DNA of 64,000 nucleotides from NCBI RefSeq assembly GCF_000315485.1, contig NZ_JH992942.1, positions 598,028 to 662,027 on the forward strand, written 5' to 3'. The first letter of the stretch is position 1; each line of letters opens with the position of its first letter. Positions 33,997-42,076 of this stretch are shown piece by piece. The notes beneath the pieces were generated by a model, which searched no databases, was not told the DNA's origin, and saw only the letters and a list, made by a program, of their open reading frames with translations. This DNA is from Bacteroides oleiciplenus YIT 12058. GTDB lineage: Bacteria; Bacteroidota; Bacteroidia; Bacteroidales; Bacteroidaceae. The position numbers and the translations under genes were made by a program.

Positions 33997-34025
33997 GGTT
34001 TCATCAAGATTTTCCCAAATATAGT

Positions 34026-34033
34026 TACCTTTG
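34026..34033 (+). promoter_or_regulatory. -7 element for the YfcE-like gene
   Basis: TACCTTTG, 20 bases before the ATG at 34054 in the 57-base gap between divergent genes. Confidence 0.55.
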
Positions 34034-34053
34034 CACAGATAAACAAAAGAAAA

Positions 34054-34545
34054 ATGACAAAAGTTGGTTTATTATCCGATACGCACGGATATTGGGATGA
34101 AAAATATCTGCAATATTTTGATACGTGCGACGAAATCTGGCATGCCGGTGACATCGGTTCGCTGGAAGTGGCTCAGAAGTTGGCGGCTTTCCGCACTTTC
34201 CGTGCGGTGTATGGCAATATAGACGGGCAGGAAATTCGTGCCGTCTATCCGCAAATCAACCGTTTTACGGTGGACGGCGCCGAAGTACTGATAAAACATA
34301 TCGGTGGTTATCCGGGAAATTATGATTCTTCTATCCGGGGAAGTATTCTGGTTCGTCCGCCTAAACTTTTCATCAGCGGACATTCCCATATCCTGAAGGT
34401 GAAGTATGATAAAACGCTGGATATGCTTCATATTAATCCCGGTGCGGCTGGTATCTCAGGATTCCATAAGGTACGCACGATGGTGCGTTTTATTATTGAC
34501 AATGGAACGTTCAAAGACCTTGAGGTAATAGAGTTGGCTGGTTGA
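34054..34545 (+). CDS. YfcE/MJ0936-family metallophosphoesterase
   Basis: A 163-residue phosphodiesterase with the calcineurin-like metal motifs in order: SDTHGY (D-x-H, residues 8-13), HAGDIGS (G-D), YGNIDG (G-N-x-D), IKHIGG, and SGHSHI (G-H-x-H). Proteins of this size and layout are usually Mn-dependent phosphodiesterases of unknown physiological substrate. It is divergent from ppk, with 57 bases between the two start codons, so the promoters overlap. The start codon is set by a -7 element 20 bases upstream. Confidence 0.88.
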   Translation: MTKVGLLSDTHGYWDEKYLQYFDTCDEIWHAGDIGSLEVAQKLAAFRTFRAVYGNIDGQEIRAVYPQINRFTVDGAEVLIKHIGGYPGNYDSSIRGSILVRPPKLFISGHSHILKVKYDKTLDMLHINPGAAGISGFHKVRTMVRFIIDNGTFKDLEVIELAG

Positions 34546-34590
34546 TTTCTGCACAGGATGTATCTCAGTATTAAAAATAATTTAATTTAT

Positions 34591-34621
34591 TTTGTACTGT
34601 ATTCGGTTTGCATTATCTTTG
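34591..34621 (+). promoter_or_regulatory. Full consensus promoter of the rmlA-rmlB pair
   Basis: TTTG (34591-34594), 19 bases, TATCTTTG (34614-34621): both Bacteroides elements at standard spacing. It leaves an 83-base leader before the ATG at 34711, with a possible CCCC...GGGG pairing at about 34622-34650. Confidence 0.75.
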
Positions 34622-34710
34622 TCCCCCGAATAATCACCGAGAGCCGTGGGGCGTCGTCCTCCTTCTTATTTTATTCTCCGATTTGTATCAACTGAAAAAA
34701 GAACTGAAAT

Positions 34711-35583
34711 ATGAAAGGAATTATTCTTGCCGGTGGTAGCGCCACCCGCCTTTACCCCTTATCTAAGGCTATTTCCAAGCAGATTATGCCGGTTTATGAC
34801 AAGCCGATGATTTATTATCCGCTTTCCACGCTCATGTTGGCGGGGATACGCGAAGTGCTGATTATCTCCACTCCACGTGACTTACCCATGTTCCGCGAAT
34901 TACTTGGTACGGGTGAAGAGCTCGGAATGTCCTTCTCTTATAAAATACAGGAACAGCCCAACGGATTGGCGCAAGCCTTCATGCTGGGCGCTGAATTCCT
35001 GAACGGTGAACCGGGCTGCCTTATTCTGGGTGATAACATGTTCTACGGGCAAGGATTCTCTGCCATGCTGAAACGTGCCGCCTCCATAGAAAAAGGAGCA
35101 TGCATCTTTGGATATTATGTAAAAGACCCGCGTGCTTATGGCGTGGTAGAATTCGACTCCGATGGAAAAGCGATCTCTCTGGAAGAAAAACCTGCCCAGC
35201 CCAAGAGTAACTATGCCGTTCCCGGTCTTTATTTCTATGACTCCACTGTAACTGCCAAAGCTGCCGCTTTGAAACCTTCTGCCCGTGGCGAATATGAAAT
35301 CACCGATCTTAACCGTCTTTATCTGGAAGAAGGTACGCTGAAAGTAGAAATCTTCGGTCGTGGGTTTGCATGGCTCGATACGGGTAATTGCGACAGTCTG
35401 CTGGAGGCAAGCAATTTTGTAGCTACCATACAAAACCGCCAAGGCTTCCGTGTCAGTTGTATTGAAGAAATCGCCTGGCGTAAAGGTTGGATAGATGCTG
35501 AGCAATTGTACCGCCTCGGCGAACAGCTTGGTAAAACGGAATATGGCACATACCTGATGGAACTCGCCAACTCCCACCGATGA
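34711..35583 (+). CDS. rmlA: Glucose-1-phosphate thymidylyltransferase
   Basis: A 290-residue RmlA (RfbA) enzyme that makes dTDP-glucose from dTTP and glucose-1-phosphate. The nucleotide-binding start KGIILAGGSATRLYPLSKA has Ala where Gly is usual. QIMPVYDKPMIYYPLS, EQPNGLAQAF, LGDNMFYGQGF, the acidic AYGVVEFDSDGKAISLEEKP and WLDTGNCDSLLEAS are all typical. First of a two-gene set with rmlB. The remaining rhamnose genes are not here; rmlC is 27 kb away and no rmlD is seen. Confidence 0.95.
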   Translation: MKGIILAGGSATRLYPLSKAISKQIMPVYDKPMIYYPLSTLMLAGIREVLIISTPRDLPMFRELLGTGEELGMSFSYKIQEQPNGLAQAFMLGAEFLNGEPGCLILGDNMFYGQGFSAMLKRAASIEKGACIFGYYVKDPRAYGVVEFDSDGKAISLEEKPAQPKSNYAVPGLYFYDSTVTAKAAALKPSARGEYEITDLNRLYLEEGTLKVEIFGRGFAWLDTGNCDSLLEASNFVATIQNRQGFRVSCIEEIAWRKGWIDAEQLYRLGEQLGKTEYGTYLMELANSHR

Positions 35584-35584
35584 A

Positions 35585-35620
35585 CAATTAATAATTGATA
35601 ATTAAAAATTAATAATTAAG
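35585..35620. repeat. Short AT-rich repeat between rmlA and rmlB
   Basis: Runs of AATTAATAATTGATAATT and AAAAATTAATAATTAAG, the same word family as the elements at 19535-19649 and 31848-31944. Confidence 0.55.
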
Positions 35621-35623
35621 TAC

Positions 35624-36760
35624 ATGAAGACTTATCTCGTAACCGGTGCTGCCGGATTTATCGGCGCCAACTATATCAAGTACATTCTGGCCAAGCATAA
35701 TGATATTACGGTCGTTATACTTGATTCCCTGACCTATGCCGGAAACCTTGGCACTATTGCTAAAGACATTGACGATGAACGTTGTTTCTTTGTGAAAGGC
35801 GACATATGCGACCGGATACTTGCTGACGAACTATTTGCCAGATTCAAGTTTGACTATGTGGTAAACTTTGCTGCCGAGAGTCATGTGGACCGCAGTATTG
35901 AGAATCCGCAACTTTTCCTGGTAACTAACATTCTGGGTACGCAGAATCTGCTGGATGCTGCACGCCGTGCCTGGGTTACGGGTAAGGACGAAAGCGGGTA
36001 TCCTACGTGGCGCAAAGGTGTACGCTATCATCAGGTTTCTACAGATGAGGTGTATGGTTCATTGGGTGCCGAAGGTTACTTCACGGAACAAACACCACTT
36101 TGTCCACACAGCCCTTACAGTGCTTCAAAGACCAGTGCCGATATGGTAGTCATGGCTTACCACGATACTTATAAAATGCCGGTGACTATTACCCGTTGCT
36201 CCAATAACTACGGTCCGTATCACTTCCCCGAGAAGTTGATTCCACTGATTATTAAGAATATTCTGGAAGGAAAGAAACTCCCGGTATATGGTGACGGTAG
36301 CAACGTGCGCGACTGGCTGTATGTAGAAGACCATTGTAAAGCCATCGACCTGGTGGTTCGCGAAGGCATTGAAGGTGAAGCTTACAATGTAGGTGGCCAT
36401 AACGAGAAGACAAATCTCGAAATAGTGAAGCTGACTATCGCTACCATCCATCGCCTGATGACGGAAAAGCCGGAGTATCGTGAAGTCTTGAAGAAAAAGA
36501 CAAAAGGTGAAGACGGCCAGATTGACATTAGCTGGATTAACGAGGACCTGATTACTTTCGTGAAAGACCGTCTCGGTCACGACCAACGCTATGCCATCGA
36601 CCCGTCGAAGATAACCAACGCTTTAGGCTGGTATCCCGAAACGAAGTTTGAAGTGGGTATCGTGAAGACTATCGAGTGGTATCTGAATAATCAGGACTGG
36701 GTAGAAGAAGTGACCAGCGGTGATTATCAGCACTACTATGAAAAGATGTACGGAAGATGA
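35624..36760 (+). CDS. rmlB: dTDP-glucose 4,6-dehydratase
   Basis: A 378-residue short-chain dehydrogenase-type RmlB (RfbB). NAD motif TGAAGFIGANYIKYIL (residues 7-22), NFAAESHVDRSIENP, catalytic STDEVYGSLG and Tyr/Lys in YSASKTSAD, then TRCSNNYGPYHFPEKLIPL. It turns dTDP-glucose into dTDP-4-keto-6-deoxyglucose for rhamnose or other deoxy sugars. About 30 residues longer than E. coli RmlB, with the insert near KKKTKGEDGQIDISW. It follows rmlA by 40 bases of AT-rich repeat. Confidence 0.95.
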   Translation: MKTYLVTGAAGFIGANYIKYILAKHNDITVVILDSLTYAGNLGTIAKDIDDERCFFVKGDICDRILADELFARFKFDYVVNFAAESHVDRSIENPQLFLVTNILGTQNLLDAARRAWVTGKDESGYPTWRKGVRYHQVSTDEVYGSLGAEGYFTEQTPLCPHSPYSASKTSADMVVMAYHDTYKMPVTITRCSNNYGPYHFPEKLIPLIIKNILEGKKLPVYGDGSNVRDWLYVEDHCKAIDLVVREGIEGEAYNVGGHNEKTNLEIVKLTIATIHRLMTEKPEYREVLKKKTKGEDGQIDISWINEDLITFVKDRLGHDQRYAIDPSKITNALGWYPETKFEVGIVKTIEWYLNNQDWVEEVTSGDYQHYYEKMYGR

Positions 36761-36832
36761 GTGATAAGTGATTAGTGATAAGTGATTAACAAAGTCACCA
36801 CATCGCACTAATCACTAACCACTAATCACTAT
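36758..36832. repeat. Intergenic repeat of the TGATAAGTGATTAG family
   Basis: Between convergent rmlB and menA. Two direct copies of GTGATAAGTGATTA, then complementary TAATCACTAACCACTAATCA, able to fold into a hairpin and overlapping the stop codons of both genes. Same words as 20951-21063. Confidence 0.65.
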
Positions 36833-37711
36833 AATACTAATTATCATTCCCATAAGCAGCATATTGCGCGATGTTTCGCCCAGTATGCTGTTTAGTTTTT
36901 TACCGCTTCGTATCTGAACCATCCGCCTCCAGGTGCGTATATGCATATAGAGATAGAAGAGAGGCAGAACTATTCCTACAGGATTCCATCCTTTTATAAA
37001 CCAGAAGCAAAGACAGGTAGCGATGATGCCGAGCCAGAGGTAGAAATATCTTCCGAAACGCTCTCCGAAACGGACAATAAGCGTGCGTTTTCCACTGAGA
37101 GCATCTTGTTTACGGTCTCGGTAATTGTTCACGACCAGCAATGTATCTATCACCAGCCCACTGATGAGTGAAGCTATGATGACACTTGGCGTGAATGTAT
37201 ATGCCTGTACATAATACGTTCCTCCCACGGGTACGAATCCGAAGAAGACGAGTACCAGCAAATCTCCCCACCCCTGATAAGAGAGGACGGTGGTGTACAG
37301 AAAGGCGAATATCACGCAGAACATACCCAATAAAATCAGTTCCCATCCGCCGTGAGGCAGTAGTCCCCAACTTTGATATAAAAGGCCGAGGCCGATGATG
37401 CAGGAGAGAATGACTGTGATGCCGATGCCCCATTTCATTGCTCCCGGTGTAATCCATCCTTGTGCACAGGCACGTTCGGGACCAAGACGGTCTTCACGGT
37501 CGGAGCCTTTCAGGTAATCGAACAAATCGTTGATGAAGTTGGCGGCAATCTGCATGCCGCAGGCAAAGAGGAAGCACAGCAGTGCAGGTATAAACTGGAA
37601 TTGCCCGTCGGCAAACGCCAGTGAAGTACCTATCAGTACCGGTATGATTGCTCCTGTCAGGGTCTTGGGACGGGCGGCGAGGAGCCAAGCGTAAGGTGAA
37701 TTTTGTTTCAT
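36815..37711 (-). CDS. menA: 1,4-dihydroxy-2-naphthoate polyprenyltransferase
   Basis: A 298-residue UbiA-family membrane prenyltransferase of menaquinone synthesis. Start MKQNSPYAWLLAARPKTLTG; first Asp-rich motif NFINDLFDYLKGSDREDRLG (N-x-x-x-D-x-x-x-D near 61-76); second in VNNYRDRKQDALSGKRTLIV; about eight membrane helices follow and precede these. It attaches the isoprenoid tail to DHNA. No other men genes are nearby. Array C lies upstream, between this gene and a divergent phosphoesterase. Confidence 0.92.
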   Translation of the reverse strand: MKQNSPYAWLLAARPKTLTGAIIPVLIGTSLAFADGQFQFIPALLCFLFACGMQIAANFINDLFDYLKGSDREDRLGPERACAQGWITPGAMKWGIGITVILSCIIGLGLLYQSWGLLPHGGWELILLGMFCVIFAFLYTTVLSYQGWGDLLVLVFFGFVPVGGTYYVQAYTFTPSVIIASLISGLVIDTLLVVNNYRDRKQDALSGKRTLIVRFGERFGRYFYLWLGIIATCLCFWFIKGWNPVGIVLPLFYLYMHIRTWRRMVQIRSGKKLNSILGETSRNMLLMGMIISIIVISG

Positions 37712-37762
37712 CTCTTTCATTAGTATATTTCTTTTTCTATGGAGATGATTGCTTCCCTCAGG

Positions 37763-37975
37763 TTTGCATTTGGTTTCCTATACCTGAAGACTGTCGTTCC
37801 CTACGCTTGGAAACTGTCGTTTCCTATGTGTGGAAACTATCGTTCCCTATGCTTGGAAACTGCCGTTCCCCATAAAGGAAACGAGCGTTCCCATTAGGAG
37901 AAACTGTCGTTCCCATTAGAGGAAACGAGCGTTTCTTCTTGAGGAAACAGGGCTTCCCATCCTGTGAAAACAATA
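37763..37975. repeat. 22/23-bp-period palindromic repeat array C
   Basis: Eight to nine imperfect units of the form GGAAACTGTCGTTCCCTATG. Cores begin at 37786 (degenerate), 37809, 37832, 37855, 37877, 37899, 37921, 37943 and 37965: three 23-base steps, then five 22-base steps. Each unit is itself a near-palindrome, GGAAAC-gagc-GTTCCC. No spacer/repeat contrast as in CRISPR, and nothing coding. It lies between divergent menA and the lipoprotein phosphoesterase. Confidence 0.85.
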
Positions 37976-38039
37976 GGGAACTATAATGCGCTGATAAACA
38001 ATCACCTGATAACCTATCTGCAAAGATACAGAAAATGCT

Positions 38040-38047
38040 TATCTTTG
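38040..38047 (+). promoter_or_regulatory. -7 element for the lipoprotein phosphoesterase
   Basis: TATCTTTG, only 8 bases before the ATG at 38056, which implies a very short or absent 5' leader. Confidence 0.5.
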
Positions 38048-38055
38048 CATCTGTT

Positions 38056-38970
38056 ATGATAAAGAAATTGGTTTATATATGTATCCTTTCGGGGTTGTTT
38101 TTTTCTTCCTGTAAGTCGAACAGAAGCCTGGTTTCTTCTCTGCCGCCGCAAATATCGGCAGAGGATAGTGTTCGGATTGTAAACACAAAGATTAGCTCTT
38201 CTAAGAAAAGTTCCGGATATAAGGGTATTAGTCGTGTCAGAACCTATAATTTCACCCATCCTGATGTGCCTGCTGCTTTCGATGGTTTCCGTATCGCTTT
38301 CGTGTCCGACTTGCATTATAAGAGCCTTTTCATGGAAAAAGGACTGGATAACCTGGTGAAGCTGCTTCGGGAACAGCATGCCGATGTACTGCTGATAGGT
38401 GGTGACCTGCATGAGGGTTGTGAATATGTGCAGCCCGTTATTGCCGCCCTTTCTGAGGTGAAGACACCGATGGGAGCATATGCCGTGCTGGGCAATAATG
38501 ATTATGAGGCTTGTTATAGCGATATTGTGCGCGAAATGGATAAGCGTGGCATGCACTTGCTGGAACATAAAGTAGATACGCTGAGGCGGTATGGAGAAGA
38601 AATCCTGATTGCCGGTGTGCGCAATCCTTTCGACCTGAAAAAGAACGGTACGTCTCCTACACTCGACCTTTCCCCGCAGGATTTCGTCATTCTGCTGACG
38701 CATACGCCCGACTATGCCGAGGATGTTCCCATTACCAATACCGACTTGGTGCTTGCAGGGCATACCCACGGCGGGCAAGTCACGCTGTTCGGCTTGTATG
38801 CCCCTATACTTCCGTCACATTACGGGCAGCGGTTCCGCACCGGGTTGGAATATAATTCACGGCTTACGCCGATGATTATAACCAACGGTATCGGTACATC
38901 CAATAAGAACATCCGTCTCTTTGCGCCCAGCGAGGTGGTGATGATTATACTGCATCGGCAGAAAGACTGA
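38056..38970 (+). CDS. Calcineurin-like metallophosphoesterase (YkuE-type) lipoprotein
   Basis: A 304-residue lipoprotein (FFSSC, Cys18) of the calcineurin-like phosphoesterase superfamily. Metal-site motifs in order: VSDLHYK (D-x-H), GGDLHEG, GNNDYEA (G-N-D/H), LTHTPDYAED and LAGHTHGGQVTLFG (G-H-x-H-G-G). The overall layout is that of B. subtilis YkuE and similar membrane-linked phosphohydrolases. Substrate unknown; lipid- or cell-wall-linked phosphate esters are the usual guess. No operon partner: it is divergent from menA and convergent with the large receiver/PPDK gene. Confidence 0.87.
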   Translation: MIKKLVYICILSGLFFSSCKSNRSLVSSLPPQISAEDSVRIVNTKISSSKKSSGYKGISRVRTYNFTHPDVPAAFDGFRIAFVSDLHYKSLFMEKGLDNLVKLLREQHADVLLIGGDLHEGCEYVQPVIAALSEVKTPMGAYAVLGNNDYEACYSDIVREMDKRGMHLLEHKVDTLRRYGEEILIAGVRNPFDLKKNGTSPTLDLSPQDFVILLTHTPDYAEDVPITNTDLVLAGHTHGGQVTLFGLYAPILPSHYGQRFRTGLEYNSRLTPMIITNGIGTSNKNIRLFAPSEVVMIILHRQKD

Positions 38971-38984
38971 TGCATCTTCCGAAC

Positions 38985-41954
38985 TTACTCACCGGGTAAA
39001 AGTACAATACCCAGCTTCTTTTTGCCGTCCATCTTTACCGTGACAGGATGCTCAAAGCGGACATGACGCAGGTATTTGCTTTCGTGCACGGCGGGCTGTG
39101 CATTCAGGAAGTCCTGATTGTACACACCATCGTTCATAAAGGCATTGATAGTAAAGTAGCCCACTCCAAAGGAAGTCAGGTTCTGGAAGAAGTGGGTTCC
39201 CTGGCTGGGGTCCACACGATAGTTCGTCAGTCCGGCTTCCACAATGACGCGGGCAGCACTGATATGCGGCCATTTCACCGGAATACCGAGCCACGTGTCG
39301 CTGCTTCCCCAGCGGCCGGGGCCTACCAATACATAATTTTTGCCCTCATTGAGGAATTGCTGGTTCAGTTTCTCTATTTCCCAAGCAATATCCTGATTGT
39401 GCGAAGCGCTGTAATCGTCGGTCTTCACGTAGATAACGTCGTATATGTCATTCATAATCCCGTGTCCCAACGAATTATTGGAGCGGAGCAGGACTTTATC
39501 GTCTGGAATAGTGGTGATGTCTTCGTCCAGCATTTCCTTGGTATCCACGATGGGGCGTACTTGCAGGAGGTAGAAAGTACCGCTTTTGTCTTTTTCGCGA
39601 CTCATAGTGGCGGCAAACTCTATCTCGACAGGACGGCGCATCTCTTGTTCGCTGTATTTCAATACTAACTGTAGAATACGCGCAAGAGGGAAAACATCGT
39701 GTTGCAGGATATTGGCAAAGGTGATGACTTTGCGTCCACCGGGATACAGACCGTCGCGGATGACCTGATCGTAAGGGTCGTAGGTGGAGGCGATATAATT
39801 CAGCGCACCGTCTTTCTCCGCTTCCTTTACGTGCAACTTCAACAGGTTGAAACCGTCATCCATAGAGAAATCATGCCCGGCATTCTTCAGGTCGAGGGCA
39901 TAGAAACGGGTCTGGGTCTCTTTCAGAGCTATTTCCATTTCGCTGGTTTGCAAAACCTTGTGCGGATGATAGGGAGAGAAACGAAGTGTCATACCCCCGT
40001 CTACAATATATTTACCCAAACCGAGGGCAAGGTTCACAGTTCCTTCTTCGGCTTTCTCGTCACCGATGGGGTAATAATTCAGCGAACGGGCTACGCCGGA
40101 CATGCTGGGATAGTAACGGTCGCCATATTGGTTGCCGACAACCTCCTGTAGGATAACCGCCATCTTTTCCTGGTCGATGACATTGCTTGTGGCTTGCATA
40201 TAAGCCTTGCTGTCGCGGAAATAAACCGAAGCATATACACCCTTGATGGCATCGGACAGCATACGGAGCATTTCGTATTTGTCGTCCAGATAGGGAATCA
40301 TATAGGTGTTGTAGATTCCGGCGAAAGGCTGGTAGTGCGAGTCTTCCAACAGAGAAGACGAGCGGATGGCAAGCGGGGACTTCACCACATCGAAGAAGGT
40401 GAAGAAGTCTTCCACCAGGCGGTCGGGCAGCTTGGCTTTCAGGAAGTAACGCAGAATCAGGTCGTCGTCAGCATCGGAGAGAGCTATCTGATACAAGTTG
40501 TTGGTTTCCATAAACTCGTCGAAAACATCGGTACAGAGTACTACTGTCTTTGGAATGGCGACGCGGGCATTATCGAAATCTTCAAATTCGGGGTGATGCT
40601 TCACCATGTTATCAATAAAAGCAAGACCACGGCCTTTGCCGCCCAACGAACCATCGCCGATGCGGGCAAAGTTGGAGTAACGGTCGAAGCGGTCGCGCTT
40701 GAATACAGCTACCACACCCTGGTTCTTCATCTTACGGTATTTCACGATTGCCTCGAAGATGATTCTGCGGTGGGCATCCACATCCTGAAGACTGTTCCAG
40801 GTGATAGGTTTCAGAAACTCCGCTACCGGGAACATGGCGCGTGAGTAGAGCCAGCGGCTGACGTGGTTGCGGCTGATATGATAGAGGAATGACTCTGCCG
40901 GTACGGCAAAGAGGATATTCTGCAGTTCTTTCAGGTTCTTCACGCGGGCAATCTCTTCCAGCGTGTCGGGATTGCGGAAGATGAAATCGCCGAAACCGAA
41001 GTTATCCGATACGATGCGGCGCAAGTCCACATCCATCTTTTTGGAGTTCTTGTCGATGAAGGCGGCACCGTATTTGGATGCATAGAGTGCATTCTCCGAT
41101 TCGGAGGACTGGATGATGAGCGGCACGAACGGGTCTTGCTTGCGGATGGCGGCACAGAGTTTGATACCGGCAAGTCCGTCCTTCTCACCACGTTCCACAC
41201 GGGGGAAGCGGACATCGGTAATCACTCCTAATATATTGTTCTTATATTTTTCGTAGATGCCGGTAGCTTCTTCATAAGTACGGGCCAGTACAATCTTTGG
41301 ACGCCCCCTCATACGCAATGTACGTTGGTGGGCATTCAGGGCTTCGGTACTGAATTCCTGACTTTGCTTTAACACGAATTTATAGAGGTTGGGCAGTATG
41401 GACGAATAGAACCGGATGCCATCTTCCACCAATAGGATGAGCTGCACGCCCACTTCATTGACGTCGTGTTCCAGGTTCATCTTGTCCTCTATCAGTTTAA
41501 TGATAGATACCAGCAAATCCGTGTTGCCCAGCCAACAGAACACGTACTCGAAGGCGCTCAAATCCTCGTTGGCAATGCGCTTGGTGATGCCGTGGCTGAA
41601 AGGCGTCAGTATCACTACGGGAATTTGTTCGTACAGGCTCTTGATGTGGCGCGCTACGTCGAAACTCTCATTATCTCCCGTTCCCGGCATGCAGATGATG
41701 AGGTCGAACGGCACGGTGGAGAGTTGTGCCAGTGCCTCCTCGCAGGTGGATACCTGAGTGAAGCGTGGCGGATAGCGCAGAGAAAGCGAAGTATATTCGT
41801 TGAAGATCTTTTCGTCGATGCGTCCGTCGTCTTCCAGCATAAAGGCGTCGTAGGGATTGGCTATCAAAAGGATGTTGAAGATGCGTCGCGTCATGAGGTT
41901 GGCGAACTGCGTATCTTTAAAATAAAGCTGGTTTAATTTAAGCTTGCTGAGCAT
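38985..41954 (-). CDS. Receiver-like/PEP-synthase ATP-domain fusion protein
   Basis: A 989-residue cytoplasmic protein. Residues about 25-155 are a degenerate receiver (NILLIANPYDAF, FDLIICMPGTG with no Asp at the usual site). About 170-330 is a second receiver with LLVEDGIRFY, GVITDVRFPR and FIDKNS. A PPDK_N-type ATP-binding half follows from about 425: IGDGSLGGKGRGLAF, PKTVVLCTDVFDEF and SPLAIRSSSLLEDSHYQPFAGIY. No phosphorylatable-His swivelling domain or PEP-binding TIM barrel of true PEP synthase is apparent. So the enzyme may transfer phosphate to, or ligate, something else. Often annotated as PEP synthase in Bacteroides, which the sequence does not support. Function unknown. Confidence 0.8.
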   Translation of the reverse strand: MLSKLKLNQLYFKDTQFANLMTRRIFNILLIANPYDAFMLEDDGRIDEKIFNEYTSLSLRYPPRFTQVSTCEEALAQLSTVPFDLIICMPGTGDNESFDVARHIKSLYEQIPVVILTPFSHGITKRIANEDLSAFEYVFCWLGNTDLLVSIIKLIEDKMNLEHDVNEVGVQLILLVEDGIRFYSSILPNLYKFVLKQSQEFSTEALNAHQRTLRMRGRPKIVLARTYEEATGIYEKYKNNILGVITDVRFPRVERGEKDGLAGIKLCAAIRKQDPFVPLIIQSSESENALYASKYGAAFIDKNSKKMDVDLRRIVSDNFGFGDFIFRNPDTLEEIARVKNLKELQNILFAVPAESFLYHISRNHVSRWLYSRAMFPVAEFLKPITWNSLQDVDAHRRIIFEAIVKYRKMKNQGVVAVFKRDRFDRYSNFARIGDGSLGGKGRGLAFIDNMVKHHPEFEDFDNARVAIPKTVVLCTDVFDEFMETNNLYQIALSDADDDLILRYFLKAKLPDRLVEDFFTFFDVVKSPLAIRSSSLLEDSHYQPFAGIYNTYMIPYLDDKYEMLRMLSDAIKGVYASVYFRDSKAYMQATSNVIDQEKMAVILQEVVGNQYGDRYYPSMSGVARSLNYYPIGDEKAEEGTVNLALGLGKYIVDGGMTLRFSPYHPHKVLQTSEMEIALKETQTRFYALDLKNAGHDFSMDDGFNLLKLHVKEAEKDGALNYIASTYDPYDQVIRDGLYPGGRKVITFANILQHDVFPLARILQLVLKYSEQEMRRPVEIEFAATMSREKDKSGTFYLLQVRPIVDTKEMLDEDITTIPDDKVLLRSNNSLGHGIMNDIYDVIYVKTDDYSASHNQDIAWEIEKLNQQFLNEGKNYVLVGPGRWGSSDTWLGIPVKWPHISAARVIVEAGLTNYRVDPSQGTHFFQNLTSFGVGYFTINAFMNDGVYNQDFLNAQPAVHESKYLRHVRFEHPVTVKMDGKKKLGIVLLPGE

Positions 41955-42034
41955 GGCTTATCACGGTTTATGGGTTTGATAGGCAAAAGTAATAGAAATC
42001 AAACCTATTTGGATAGTTTTTCGACCACTTTTTT

Positions 42035-42042
42035 TATATTTG
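42035..42042 (+). promoter_or_regulatory. -7 element for the hybrid sensor gene
   Basis: TATATTTG matches TAnnTTTG and lies 34 bases before the ATG at 42077. Confidence 0.5.
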
Positions 42043-42076
42043 TCTGTATTATTGCAGCAGTTAAAAAGCGAGTACT

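Noticed and set aside
37763..37975. Possible CRISPR array
   Set aside because: Units are 22-23 bp with no constant repeat/variable spacer contrast; each unit is itself a degenerate palindrome and no cas genes are near.
38014..38778. 254-codon minus-strand frame opposite the phosphoesterase gene
   Set aside because: Antisense to a confident gene with full metal motifs; no promoter or recognisable protein features.
38985..41954. Straightforward PEP synthase
   Set aside because: Only the ATP-binding PPDK_N part is recognisable; the phospho-His and PEP domains were not found and receiver-like domains are present.
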